Shown here: piece after piece, positions 11,846 through 21,716 of the stretch
How the letters are laid out: each line of letters begins with the position of its first letter
Numbering within the stretch: position 1 is the first letter of the stretch
NCBI GenBank assembly: GCA_012064385.1
Contig: QRDG01000473.1
Coordinates: 4,409,965 to 4,473,964, forward strand
Direction of reading: 5' to 3'
DNA length: 64,000 nucleotides
DNA from: Puccinellia tenuiflora
Lineage: Eukaryota; Streptophyta; Magnoliopsida; Poales; Poaceae
The notes under the pieces: generated by a model
The model's database searches: none
What the model was told of the DNA's origin: nothing
Seen by the model: the letters and a program-made list of their open reading frames with translations, nothing else
Position numbers and translations under genes: made by a program

Positions 11846-12196
11846 TTTAATCCCACTATTTTTGAGATGGACGAAAATTATGTGCTTGTAGATCATGAAA
11901 AGCCTGTTTTAAGTGATAATTATATTGTTGAGTTTGTTCATGATGCTACTAAAAATTATTATGAGAGAGGAAAATATGGGTGTCGGAGTTCTCGTGTCAC
12001 TAAAACACCTCTCTTTATGCTAAAAGTTTTGAAGTTGCACTTGCTTTGTCTTCCTATGCTACTAGCTTTATGCTTCAATGAATTATTTTGTACAAGATGC
12101 CTATGCATAGGAAGTGGGTTAGGATTAAATATGTTTGGTATTTATTTCTTGATGCTCTCTTTTGTCAACTCTTATTCTTTATGTGAGCATCATTGA
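11846..12196 (+). pseudogene. C-terminal fragment of an Athila-type ORF, function unknown
   Basis: The open frame enters from the junction at 11846 and ends at 12196. It contains YVLVDHEKPVLSDNYIVEF followed by hydrophobic stretches (LKVLKLHLLCLPMLLALCF; LNMFGIYFLMLSFV) that could be membrane segments. I do not recognise a catalytic domain. Athila elements often carry an env-like ORF between pol and the 3' LTR, and position plus hydrophobicity fit, but this is inference. Only the last 116 codons are present. Confidence 0.45.
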
Positions 12197-14697
12197 AATT
12201 ACTTGGCCTAGCTAAAAGGCGTTAAAGAAAAGCGCTTGTTGGGAGGCAACCCATCTTTTATTTTCAGTTTGCTTTTTGCTTTTCTTGAGTCATGAAGTTA
12301 TTACCTCTGTAGCAACTTCATTGTATCTTTTTCTTTTGGTTTTTTGTGCCAAGTTTAGCCTCTAATGCATTGAAAGTGCAAGGTATTGTGTTGCTGTCCA
12401 AAACAGATTCTGTGCGCCTGTTGCACGAAAATCCTAAAATCGCCAGAATTTTATCTTTTTCTGATAATGTTTGACAGCAATCCTGATTCTTTTATCTATC
12501 TTTCGTTAGTCTTAAGTTGTTTTATTTGAGCTGCAGAAGTGCCTGAAAAAATTCGATCTTTACAGACTGTTCAGATTTTGACAGATTCTGCTTGTATTTT
12601 GCATTTGTCTCTTTACCATCGTCATATGTGATACTCTAGGGGTAGAGTGCCACATTGAGGCTTAGTAAACATTAGCTAATGTTTAATGAAGTTGGTTTGC
12701 AATTTGTCATGAGTTGAACACATGTGCATTTTAATTTATGAGCACTAACCCTCTAATCAAATTATGAGAAGTTTCGTGTGAAGGGAGTTTTTAAGTTCCA
12801 AAGAAGAGGAATATGAAGAAATCGAGGATGGATCAGAGCTCAAGCTTAGGGATGCCCCCATGGCACCCCCTCTGAATATCAAGAACGATCAAGAGTCAAA
12901 GCTTGGGGATGCCCAAGGCATCCCCTCATCTTCATCAACTATCATAAGGTCGTCTTCATTGAACTTCGTTTTTATCACTTTACATATTATATGCTATGCT
13001 TGGATCATCTTTTTACTTTCAGTTTTGTTTGTTTGTTTGCTAGTAATATCTTTGTTGGATCCTAGCTTTATTTGTGTGAGAGAGAGACACGCTCCGCTTT
13101 TTCGTTTGAATACTCCTTTGCTTCGCTTATATCTTAGCTACTGTCTGTTTTCTAGTAAGCTCTCGCTTTTAGCTTTTATCTTTTTTAGAGATGCTAGTTG
13201 TTAATTTAAACTCTCTTGTTCTTCACTTATACTTGTTGGAGAGTTGTTGTTGAAAAATTGTTTGAATTGTCAATGCGACAAAATGCTGTTTGTGTGATAA
13301 TAGAATAAAATGAAAAGCCTGCATAGTTTTGTAGATCATGGTGTGGATACTTAATGCTTCTCAATTGTTTTGAGATGTTAAGTTGAATGCTTAAACTTGC
13401 TGATTATTTGAGTGGAATTGATTAGTAAAGAAATATGGTTGAAAGCTTGAAATTGTGTGGTTTTTCACAGTTGTTAATTCATAGTGCTAATCTTTCCATC
13501 AAAAGATTTGTTTGGTCAACAAGGGAGACGGTGTAGAGTTTTTATGGTTATGACCGGTAAATGTCTTATGTTGTTCTGTTACCGGTTATTGTTAGATGTT
13601 TGCTTCAAATACCTTTTTTTCTAAGCCTAAAAATTCGTACTGAGTGTATGGTTCACTCGTGCATCCAATCCCCAAAGCCAAACTTTCTTGCTAGCTGAGT
13701 CCACCATATCTACCTATGCATGGTATTTCCTACCATTCCAAGTAAATTTTTCATGTGCTACCTTTAAAAATTCAAAATACTTCTTCTTTGTGCCTATGTT
13801 TTTAAGCTCATGAGGGAGCCGTAGAGAGCTAGATATAACTTGTGACAAGAGAGGTCATTTCCCCCCTTTCACCCGGTTTTGATGGATTACATCTTCACTT
13901 GAATCAACCCGAGAGCATCTTAAGCAAAAATATAATTATAACTCACAATTGTCCTCCGTGCAATGCAAATCTGAGAAATCAGCCCAAACATTGGACAGTG
14001 CTGAAACCAAGGAGAAAGAAGAGCGTACTCGCTCTTCTAAGAACCAGCTGCTCTCACAAGTCTAAAAACCTTTCTTGTCATGAGGGACTAGATAGTTTCT
14101 CTGTTGTGAAGTCGTTGACGAAAGCATGCATACGTCAAAATCATTTTACTTCTGTTTTATAAACCAAAATGCTCTAGCACATGACTAATCCCTGCTTCCC
14201 TCTGCGAAGGGCCTTTCTTTTACTTTTAATATTGAGTCAGTTTTTCCCTTTTTCCTTCTATCTCCACAAAAGCAACATCTAGCATTGACCCTGGGCATCG
14301 TTGAGCATATTACATTATCAAGATTAAACATGAATCTTTATATTGACTTTATCTATAAGATAAGCCGTTGGAAGTTGAAGCTCTTTGCTAATGCTTACAT
14401 CTTCCTTTGTGTTGATTCTCAAACACTTTTTTCATGGAATTATTATCCTTGTGAATAAGTCAAATATGTTGATCACATTGTTTTCACGTCTTTGACATAC
14501 TATTTATGAAAGGTTTTGCTTGGATGATTCAACTTGTTTATTCATTGCTTTCTTGCTATCAATTATAGACAATTATTTTGTATCTCTTCATTCACATCCT
14601 TTGATTTGCATAACTATCTTGATCAAGATTGTGTTGGTTGCATGTCTCATGAAAAATTATTTGTTATCACCTACCTACTCGAGGACGAGTAGGAGTT
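12197..14697 (+). other. Non-coding 3' region of A1
   Basis: 2.5 kb of AT-rich sequence between the ORF end and the LTR. It holds a short open frame at 12860-13204 (hydrophobic, no domain) and another at 13842-14162. I regard neither as a gene. Two copies of a purine-tract-like motif (AAGCTTAGGGATGC type) lie at 12842-12856 and 12899-12913. Nothing else is recognised. Confidence 0.6.
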
Positions 14698-14711
14698 AAG
14701 CTTAGGGATGC
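14698..14711 (+). other. Polypurine tract of A1
   Basis: AAGCTTAGGGATGC lies directly before LTR start TGATACG, at the expected place for plus-strand priming. Confidence 0.65.
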
Positions 14712-16312
14712 TGATACGTCTCCAACGTATCTATAATTTTTGAGTGATCCATGCTAGTTTTGTGATATTGTCACATGTTTTTACTGTCATTTATATCATT
14801 TTTATGCATTTTGTTGGACTAACCTATTGACAAGATGCCAAGAGCCAGTTCCCTGTTTCTGCTGTCTTTTTGTTTTAGAAATATACTTCTGGAAATATTT
14901 TCGGAATTGGACGAAAATTTACGAGGAATTTTTACTCGACGGAAGGCATCCGGAGACCAAAGGGCAGCCCTGGGGGCCACCCACAGGGCAGGGACGGCCT
15001 CCTGCCGCAACCCCCCCTTGGCCCACGGGTGGGACCCGCCCATGCTCCTGGTGGGTCCCCTCGGCCCCCTCCGACGCCTATAAAATCCCTAAAAACCTAA
15101 AAACGTCAAGGCGGCAATTATTTTCCAGAAACTCGACCTCGTCGCACCGTCACCGAAAACCCTAGTTCGGGGTCCAATCTGAAGCTGATCTCGGCACTCT
15201 CCCGGAGGGGAGATCGATCCCGGAGGGCTCTTCATCATCATGCCTTCCTCCGGGATGATTTGTGAGTAGTCTCACCTTGGACTACGGGTCCATGGCAGTA
15301 GCTAGTTGGTAGTCTCTCTCTCTTGTGCTTCATGTCTTATGATCTTGTGAGCTGCCTAACATGATCAAGATCGATTATTGTAATGCTATGTGATGTGTTT
15401 GCTGGGATCCGATGGATTATGAAGTTATGTTCAGATCGTGCATGATTCTTATATGAGTAATTTATGTTCTTGCATGCTCTCCGATGTGCGTGGTTACTTT
15501 GGCCAAGTGATTGTGTGTATCTCCAAGAGAGGGTATTTATGCTAGATAGTGGGTTCATGCCCCCTTTTGTTCCTGGGCACGAGTGACAGAAATGTCTAAG
15601 GGCGAGGGTGTGCTGTTGCTACTAAGGATAAAACAGCAGTGTTAATGTCTCTTTTGATATTAGTATTTCTTACTTCATGCACTTTACTTAATGCAATTGT
15701 CTATTGCTTGCAACTTAATACCGTTGGGTGACAGGCCGGATAGCGATCCCACGGTGGACTTTTCAGACAAAGACGCAGTTGTACTCAACGGTCTTTGTTC
15801 CTTGTCGTGATGCCTTCATAAATATTATCATGTCCTTTTTGTCATAGCTAAATTGGATTTGTGTCATGATCTTGTCAATTGCCTAGCTGTAATTCGTTCA
15901 CCCATCACATGCATATTTTATTTACTTGAGAGACTCCACTAGTGAACCCATGGCCCCGGTCCATCTTTTTATATTGTTTACAACCTCATTTACTTGCTTT
16001 TAATCATCATCACTCCTCTGGTCACTTTTCATATTTTATCTATTTCATCACACAATTAACCGCTTTATTTTCTGCGAGACCGGAAATATTGACAACCTTT
16101 CCGCCGTTGGGGGCAAAGTATTTTGGTTGAGTGTGTGCAGGTCTACGTCTGTTGAAGGTCAAGCGCCAGAGATCTTCAACATTCACCTCGTTGTTGATTT
16201 CAAAGTCCTACTCGTTCGATAAACCTCGGTTCGTTAAACGAGGGAAAACTGCTACGAGCTACAATTCCGCCTTCGCTTGGGGCACCACCCAACTTATCAA
16301 TATCTACCATCA
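14712..16312 (+). repeat. 3' LTR of A1 (about 1.6 kb)
   Basis: It starts TGATACGTCTCCAACG and ends near TCTACCATCA. The end was placed by comparison with the A2 LTR, which ends just before its primer site at 58746-58762. A TATA box (TATAAAAT, 15079-15086) fits a U3 promoter. The right end is inferred, give or take a few bases. Confidence 0.75.
15079..15086 (+). promoter_or_regulatory. TATA box of the A1 LTR
   Basis: TATAAAAT lies in GACGCCTATAAAATCCC, about 370 bp into the LTR, upstream of the region conserved with A2. Confidence 0.5.
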
Positions 16313-16519
16313 TTCACCAGCTCAGTCTTTAGCCGGCGCATCTCCTGATTTCGCACACCCAAAAAATTGATGGTTTCAGCACCAATTTTGCGATGGATCT
16401 GCGTAAGGAGGTGCTAAAAGCCTAAAGCTACGTTGATGAGCAAAATTGGCTACAGGATGACATTTCATCGCTAGGGGGCTAAACTTATGCGTACGCATTA
16501 ACTCAAACCACTATGTCGG

Positions 16520-18626
16520 CTAGTTTGTAAACTTAACCCGGCATATTGCTCGGGGGCTACTGGGGAAGATAATTATCTGGTAGTGCTTACGGAGAAGGGT
16601 CATGCCAGCCTCAAAGCTTTCAACAAAATAATTCTGCTGATCTTCAAGGATTTCTATGACATCAAATGTGTCATAGGCCTGGGTCTCACCCGGCTCGTCA
16701 TCCTGAAGGGTTGTTCCCTTCTTCCGGGATAGCCGTGGAGCTTGCATAAACCGGCTCATAAACTCCGGCTTGATGCGCCCCTCTTGATCGAAGGCCTCCG
16801 CTTTAATCGGAGGAAAAGTTGAGGCATCATTAGCTAGAGCTTGATCCATTGGTGGAGAGGAAGGCTCCGTCACCTTTCCCGTCATCTCTGTCCATTTGGT
16901 GGGAGGAGTAATTCCGGCTCTCCCGAGAGTCGGACCTCCCGCCATGGTGCGGGTGGAGGTTTCTTCCACTGGTGTCGGCTTAGAAGCCGAAGGAGTGGCG
17001 GGAGGAATAGCGGGAGAGGCTTTCTTCCACGTGGCTAACACCTTTTGTCTCAAAGGTGCGCCTTTCTTTATCCTGCAAAGACAAAGGGGTAAGATTAGAA
17101 AATCCGGCAATACTGCAAAACAAAGAAGAGATGTTTTAGCCGACTTACTTCTTGCTGGGAATGTTAAGCCCAGCAAGGGCGTCATCGTCCTCGGACGACT
17201 TGGCGCCAATCGTGAGTGATTGGCTCTTCCTCTTCCGGCTCTTTGCAGACGCCGAGGAAAAGGAGATGGGCCGCTTGGTCACCTTGCTGGATGATGATGC
17301 GCCAGCGGGACGAGCGGTGGAGACTCCGGGAATCTGACGAATAATACATGTTAGTCCGTTAAGGGCAAAGCCGAATCCCTAAGAGAATTGAACTATGGTC
17401 CAACAAAGTACCTTTGGGGGAGGGTTGGCAGCCATATACATTGGCAGCAATTCTTCGTATTGCCGGCCTTCGTTAGGCTGGGCTTTGATGAGCTTGTTGA
17501 AGCGAGCCTCAAATAGGTCTTGCTCCAAGTCTTTCCCACTGATTCGCATGGGATCAGAATTGTCCGTGTACTCGCACAAGAGGCGAGCACGATGTTGGAG
17601 GGGCTGGATCCATCTCTTCATCCAGCAAATTATAGTGTCCTCCCCAGTCAGGGGAGGAGATCCGGAGGTCAACTCCGTGATTCTTGCCTTAATGGCGGCA
17701 AGGTCAGCCGGCATCTTTGCTGCCGGCTTCTTCTTCCATGAGGGCAGGGGCGTGCCGGATCTATCCTCAAAGGCGACGTGCCCCTCCAACCTATTTGGAG
17801 GCGCCACGTCCTTCCATTAGAAGAAGGTGGATGCCCACCCCTTAGCCGAACCCACGATCGGCACCTGAGCGTACCAATCTATATCTCGGCGAGAATTGAA
17901 GGTGATGGAGCCGGCAACCAACAAGTCCTTGTTGACTGTCTGCCTCTTGACTCTGAAGCAGTACTGGAAGAAATCTAACCTGGGAACTAATCCTAAGTTG
18001 CCTTCAAACAGCGCTAAGAAGCCGGATATGTACAAGAGGCTTTTGGGAGTGATGTTGTGGAGCTGGAGACCATAATGGTACAGAATCTCAATCATAAAAG
18101 CCGAGGGCGGCAAAGAAAACCCTCGGGCAATGTGAGAAGAGAGAAGTACCCGCTCGTCCTTGATGGGAGTCCGAGACAGGTCACCAAAGGCAGATCGCCA
18201 AGACGGTGCAAATTCGGAAGATGGAGGGATGGCTCCATCTGCCGCCATTCCTATCAGCTCGCCATCGTCCACACCTGAGCAAGCCCAGTTGTAAGTAGGG
18301 TTGTTGGCGGCACCTTCATTGTCACCGGCTTCCTCCTCTTCTTCTTCTTCAGTGGCCCGAGCCTCCACGGCCACATCGGCGGTGGTTGCAGAAGCCGAAG
18401 CTACCGTAGCCGCAGCTTCAGCAGCAGCTTTGGCGAGATCAATCTCATCGCGGCTCGAGGTTGCGGCAGATGAGGAGTCCACCGGAGCAGAGGAAGAAGA
18501 GGCCAAGGGAGCGGCGGAAAGGACGGAGCCGGCGGCGGCGGTGGTAGAAACTGCACCTCCCATCGGCGGCGCTGTGTCGAGCGGCGTCGCATCGATGATG
18601 GGGGAGCTCGGAGCGCTGGAAGCCAT
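16520..18626 (-). pseudogene. X antisense gene, PF04195-like, at least three exons
   Basis: Runs opposite to the element. ATG at 18626. Exon 1 (18626-17412) has an Ala/Ser-rich N-terminus, an acidic run, then the conserved core LPPSAFMIEILYHYGLQLH, IDWYAQVP and WASTFF. A single in-frame TAA at about 17818 interrupts it, and the frame continues WKDVAPPNRLEG. Introns by GT/AG: 17411-17334 and 17148-17073 (78 and 76 bp), both keeping frame. Exon 2 (17333-17149) is Ser/Lys-rich; exon 3 (17072-16520) is Pro-rich and ends in KFTN. The core resembles the plant 'transposase (putative) gypsy type' family, PF04195, as does Y1 43196-46679. Molecular role unknown. The stop at 17818 makes it a probable pseudogene. 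Confidence 0.65.
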
Positions 18627-18722
18627 GGATCATGGGAGTGCGATGGAGGAGATGAGATCCGGAGGAAAAGGGTGCTAGGGTTGTGAATGGAGTGATGGCC
18701 ATGGCGAAGACGAGGCGGCCCG

Positions 18723-18730
18723 CTTTTATA
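18723..18730 (-). promoter_or_regulatory. TATA box for the X antisense gene
   Basis: On the minus strand this reads TATAAAAG, about 97 bp upstream of the ATG at 18626. It suggests transcription from its own promoter rather than from the LTR. Confidence 0.55.
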
Positions 18731-19125
18731 GCGGAAGTGCCGAGATCTGTGCAACGGCTCTGGAGCGAGATTGCCGCCACGCGTCACGGGATCGCACCGT
18801 TATGAGGAGATCCTTCCCTCTGACGCCTCGGTTCTTACGTGTGATAAACGAAAACTAGCCCCCGCATTCAAAGATGCCGCTCCACTCACTCTGCCGGGTC
18901 TGACAAATCCATCAAATCACCGGACGCGTGTCAATACGCACTCAAGTGTTTTTCCGACATGATAAGCCGGCATGCAGAGATCGACAAAGCTGTTCGGCAT
19001 GACTTGAAGACTACAAGTTTCTAGGAATGCTCCAAGTCTTACAACGGATGAAGAATTTCCCGGACAACACATTGTCGGAACACTAAAGTCAACCGCTGAA
19101 TTAGTTAAAGCTTTCCGGGTGGTAC

Positions 19126-19633
19126 TGTTGGGGATATGCCGAATAGGTACCAACGTGGAAGTGACTAAAGCCAGCGTACCAGGGTGGCCCATAGTGGTGG
19201 TAAGCCGAAATCCGGCTTACCGGGCGGCCCAATACGGTGAAGCGCAGGAGGCCCATCCGGCTAAGTGAAGGTTCCAGAAGGCGGCCTGCATTGTAGTTGA
19301 CTTAGTTCTCAAGGCAAGGCCCAAGCCGGATTAGAGTAGAACTCTGTAACTTAATCGGTCAGGTTGCTTCCTGTAAGCCCTAGGTCCGGCCACCTTTATA
19401 AGCTGGCCTATGGTACGCCTTAGGGCAGAGACGCTCTAACTTTCATTGTAATCGGCGCATATAGCCTTCTAGTGAATTATAGCAGCACGTAGGGTTTCGC
19501 CACCGTTGCGAGATCTGAAGCTGGGTAAATTCGTGATCATCCTGTCACTGGAATTAGCTACATCTCCTATACCCACCTCTCTTCCTAGCCAGATGGCACC
19601 CCTGTCCCGGCCATATTCGACAATACCATGACA
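19126..19633 (+). repeat. 3' LTR of X (about 0.5 kb)
   Basis: It starts TGTTGGGGATATGCC and ends CCATGACA. TATA-like TTATAAG occurs at 19396-19402. The end is supported by the related X' fragment (59599-59683) and by integrase coding sequence starting at 19634. The partner 5' LTR is absent, so no TSD can be tested. Confidence 0.65.
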
Positions 19634-19716
19634 GTCTACACCGTCTATGACCGGGAACTGTACCGAAGCGCCCTAACGGAGTTTCTCTCTAGTGCATCTC
19701 CAAAGAAGAAGGAGGA
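19634..19716 (+). pseudogene. Plus-strand Tat integrase remnant
   Basis: About 83 bp match 35068-35150 of Z, the region just before the integrase HHCC finger (VYTVYDRELY here, VYTIYDGVLY in Z), in plus orientation. X evidently inserted into this copy. At about 19716, within the shared bases CCAG, the sequence flips to minus-strand Y2 RNase H, so the two are fused head-on. Confidence 0.7.
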
Positions 19717-21390
19717 ACCAGCCCCTGCACTCCGGGCCGCGAAGGCGCCATCGAAATGCATGGTCCAGTGGCCTGGTTCCGTCCCTCCCGAGGCTGCGGC
19801 TTCCTCCTCTTTAGGCTCTTCTTCACGCGTGTCGGTCCATTCGGCCATGAAATCAGCCAGCGCCCTGCCCTTGATGACCCTGGTGGTGTCAAACTCCAGC
19901 TTGAAAGGTTGTAGCTTGATGCCCCAGCCTGCGACGCGATCTGTCGCGTTTGGGTTGCGCAGGACTTGCTCCAGGGGGTATGAGGTGACCACCTTAATGG
20001 GGTGACCCTGGAAGTAGTGGCGCAGCTTCCTGGAGGCGCTGAGGAGCGAGAAGAGGAGCTTTTGCTGCATGGGGTAGCGCTCGCGAGCGTCCCGCAGCAC
20101 TGTGCTGACGAAGTACACGGGATGCTCGACGAGGGTAGTCGTTGGCGTGGCAGCGGTTGGCTCCTCTCGAGGCTCGGTGGAGTCCTTGTCGAGGTTTTCT
20201 TGAGGCCCCACTTGTAGGGGCTCGGCGTGAGGCTGGAGGCTTGACGAGGGTGCTTCCTTGTCGGGGGGCTCTGGGCTTGGCGAGGCAGGGCTCTGCTTGG
20301 CGAGGACTGGCTCTTCCCTTTCAGCCACCAAGACCGCGCTTGCCGTCTGAGGAGTGGCTGCAAGATACAGCTTCAGAGGCTCGCGAGGGCGTGGGGCAAC
20401 CATGATGGGTGGGCTCGCCAGGTATTTCTTCAGGTCCTCGAAGGCCTTTGCCGCTTCAGGGTTCCACTTGAAAGGACCGGACCTCTTCATGATCTTGAAA
20501 AACGGCAGCGCCCTCTCGCCGAACGTGGAGATGAAACGGCCAAGGCTGGCCATACATCCCGCTAAGCGCTGCATGTCCTTGAGGTGACGAGGAGGCTGCA
20601 TCTCTTCTATGGCTCTGATCTTGTCGGGGTTTGCTTCAATGCCGCGATGAGACACCAGGAACCCGAGGAGCTTGCCTGAAGGGACCCCGAAGACGCACTT
20701 GGCGGGGTTCAGCTTGATGTTCACCTTGCGCAGGTTGGCAAAGGTCTCCTCGAGGTCCTTGATGAGCGTGTCCTCTTCGCGGGTCTTGACCACGATGTCG
20801 TCGACATATGCCGCTGCATTCCTCCCCATTGGAGCCCCCAAGGCGATCCTCATGAGGCGCTGGAAAGTGGTGCCGGCGTTCTTCAGGCCGAAGGGCATGC
20901 AGACGTAGCAAAACACACCACAATGGGTGAGAAATGCTGTCTTCTCCTCGTCCTCCTTCGCCATCTTGATCTGGTGGTAGCCAGAGAAGGCATCCAGAAA
21001 ACAGAGGAGCGCGCAGCCGGCGGTGGAGTCCACGATCTGGTCGATCCTCGGGAGGGGATAGAGGTCCTTGGGGCAGGCCTTGTTGAGGTCAGTGAAGACG
21101 ATGCAGAGGCGGCTTCCTCCGGTGTGTTTGGGTACGACCACACCGTTGGCGAGCCAAGTGGGATGGACAAGTTCCTTGATGATGCTGGCCTTCTTCAGTT
21201 TCTCTACATCCTTGACGATGAAATCTTGCTTCTCTAGCGCCTGGCGACGCGCCTTTTGCTTTACGGGGCGTGCGTTTGGACACACGACTAAGTGGTGCTC
21301 GATCACCTCCCTCGGTACTCCAGACATATCTGACGGTGTCCACACGAACATGTCAGAGTTTGCCCTGAGGAAGGCGACAAGCGCGCTTTC

Positions 21391-21393
21391 CTA
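21391..21393 (-). other. In-frame UAG between protease and RT (Y2)
   Basis: Reads AAA TAG GAA AGC on the minus strand, at the same codon as in Y1 (38694) and Z (32835). A GT lies exactly 66 nt upstream in all three (here at 21456). Confidence 0.8.
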
Positions 21394-21711
21394 TTTGTGA
21401 GGCAGGTTGGCGCCGATGGTGACGCTAGCCCCCGAGCCGTTTGCCTCAAGAGGCACTTGCTTCGTCGTGGCCTTCTCCTGAGAGAACAACTGCTTCTTCT
21501 TCGCGGGGGCCTTGGGAGGGGCTCCTCATCCTCGTCAGCGGGTGACGCCAACGCGGCAGCCTTGTAGGCCGCTTGCGTAGCGTACAGGGCGTCCGAGACC
21601 ACGCCGCGGATGATGATGGTGCCACCCGAGCCAGGGAGCTTGACGAGGTTATAGGCGTGGTGGGTCACCGCCATGAACTTGGCGAGGGCGGGGTAGCCGA
21701 GGATGGCGTTG

Positions 21712-21716
21712 TAGGG
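21712..21716. repeat. Target-site duplication, left (TAGGG)
   Basis: The same five bases occur at 25592-25596, exactly flanking the solo LTR. Confidence 0.9.

Larger units (their letters stand above)
11846..16312 (+). mobile_element. Athila-type Gypsy element A1, 3' part only
   Basis: It contains the end of a coding frame (to 12196), a long non-coding region, a purine tract and an LTR starting TGATACGTCTCC. The LTR and its surroundings resemble Fatima/Sabrina/WHAM-type Triticeae elements (from memory). A2 at 57986-59598 is a second member in opposite orientation, with LTR sequence matching 15500-16312. The 5' two thirds of A1 are absent. Confidence 0.75.
16313..19633 (+). mobile_element. 3' part of Gypsy element X with antisense gene and 3' LTR
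   Basis: No gag or pol of this copy remains. What is left is the region between pol and the 3' LTR (holding a minus-strand gene, 16520-18626) and an LTR at 19126-19633. The arrangement is the same as in Y1, hence the assignment to a Tat-like Gypsy element. A fragment of a related LTR end (X') lies at 59599-59683. Confidence 0.65.
19717..21716 (-). pseudogene. Y2 protease end, RT, RNase H (pol)
   Basis: Reading leftward: protease tail (MAVTHHAYN) with a one-base deletion near 21515; UAG at 21393-21391 shared with Y1 and Z; then a long frame (21351-19645) with the RT fingers and palm (GSRLCIVFTDLNKACPKD, LDAFSGYHQIKMA, CMPFGLKNAGTTFQRLM, catalytic AYVDDIVVK, GFLVSHRGIEANPDKI). A degenerate RNase H follows (HPVYFVSTVLRDARERYPMQ to GRALADFMAEWT), then the first strand of the archaeal-type RNase H (MHFDGAFAARSAGAG), where the inversion junction cuts it. 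RT motifs are complete, so RT loss was not the first defect of this copy. Confidence 0.88.

Noticed and set aside
12860..14162. Two open frames in the A1 3' region
   Set aside because: Short, low-complexity or hydrophobic, without homologous motifs in A2.
19628..20005. Plus-strand frame of 125 codons as a gene
   Set aside because: A chimera of 83 bp of plus-strand integrase and antisense RNase H; no single protein.
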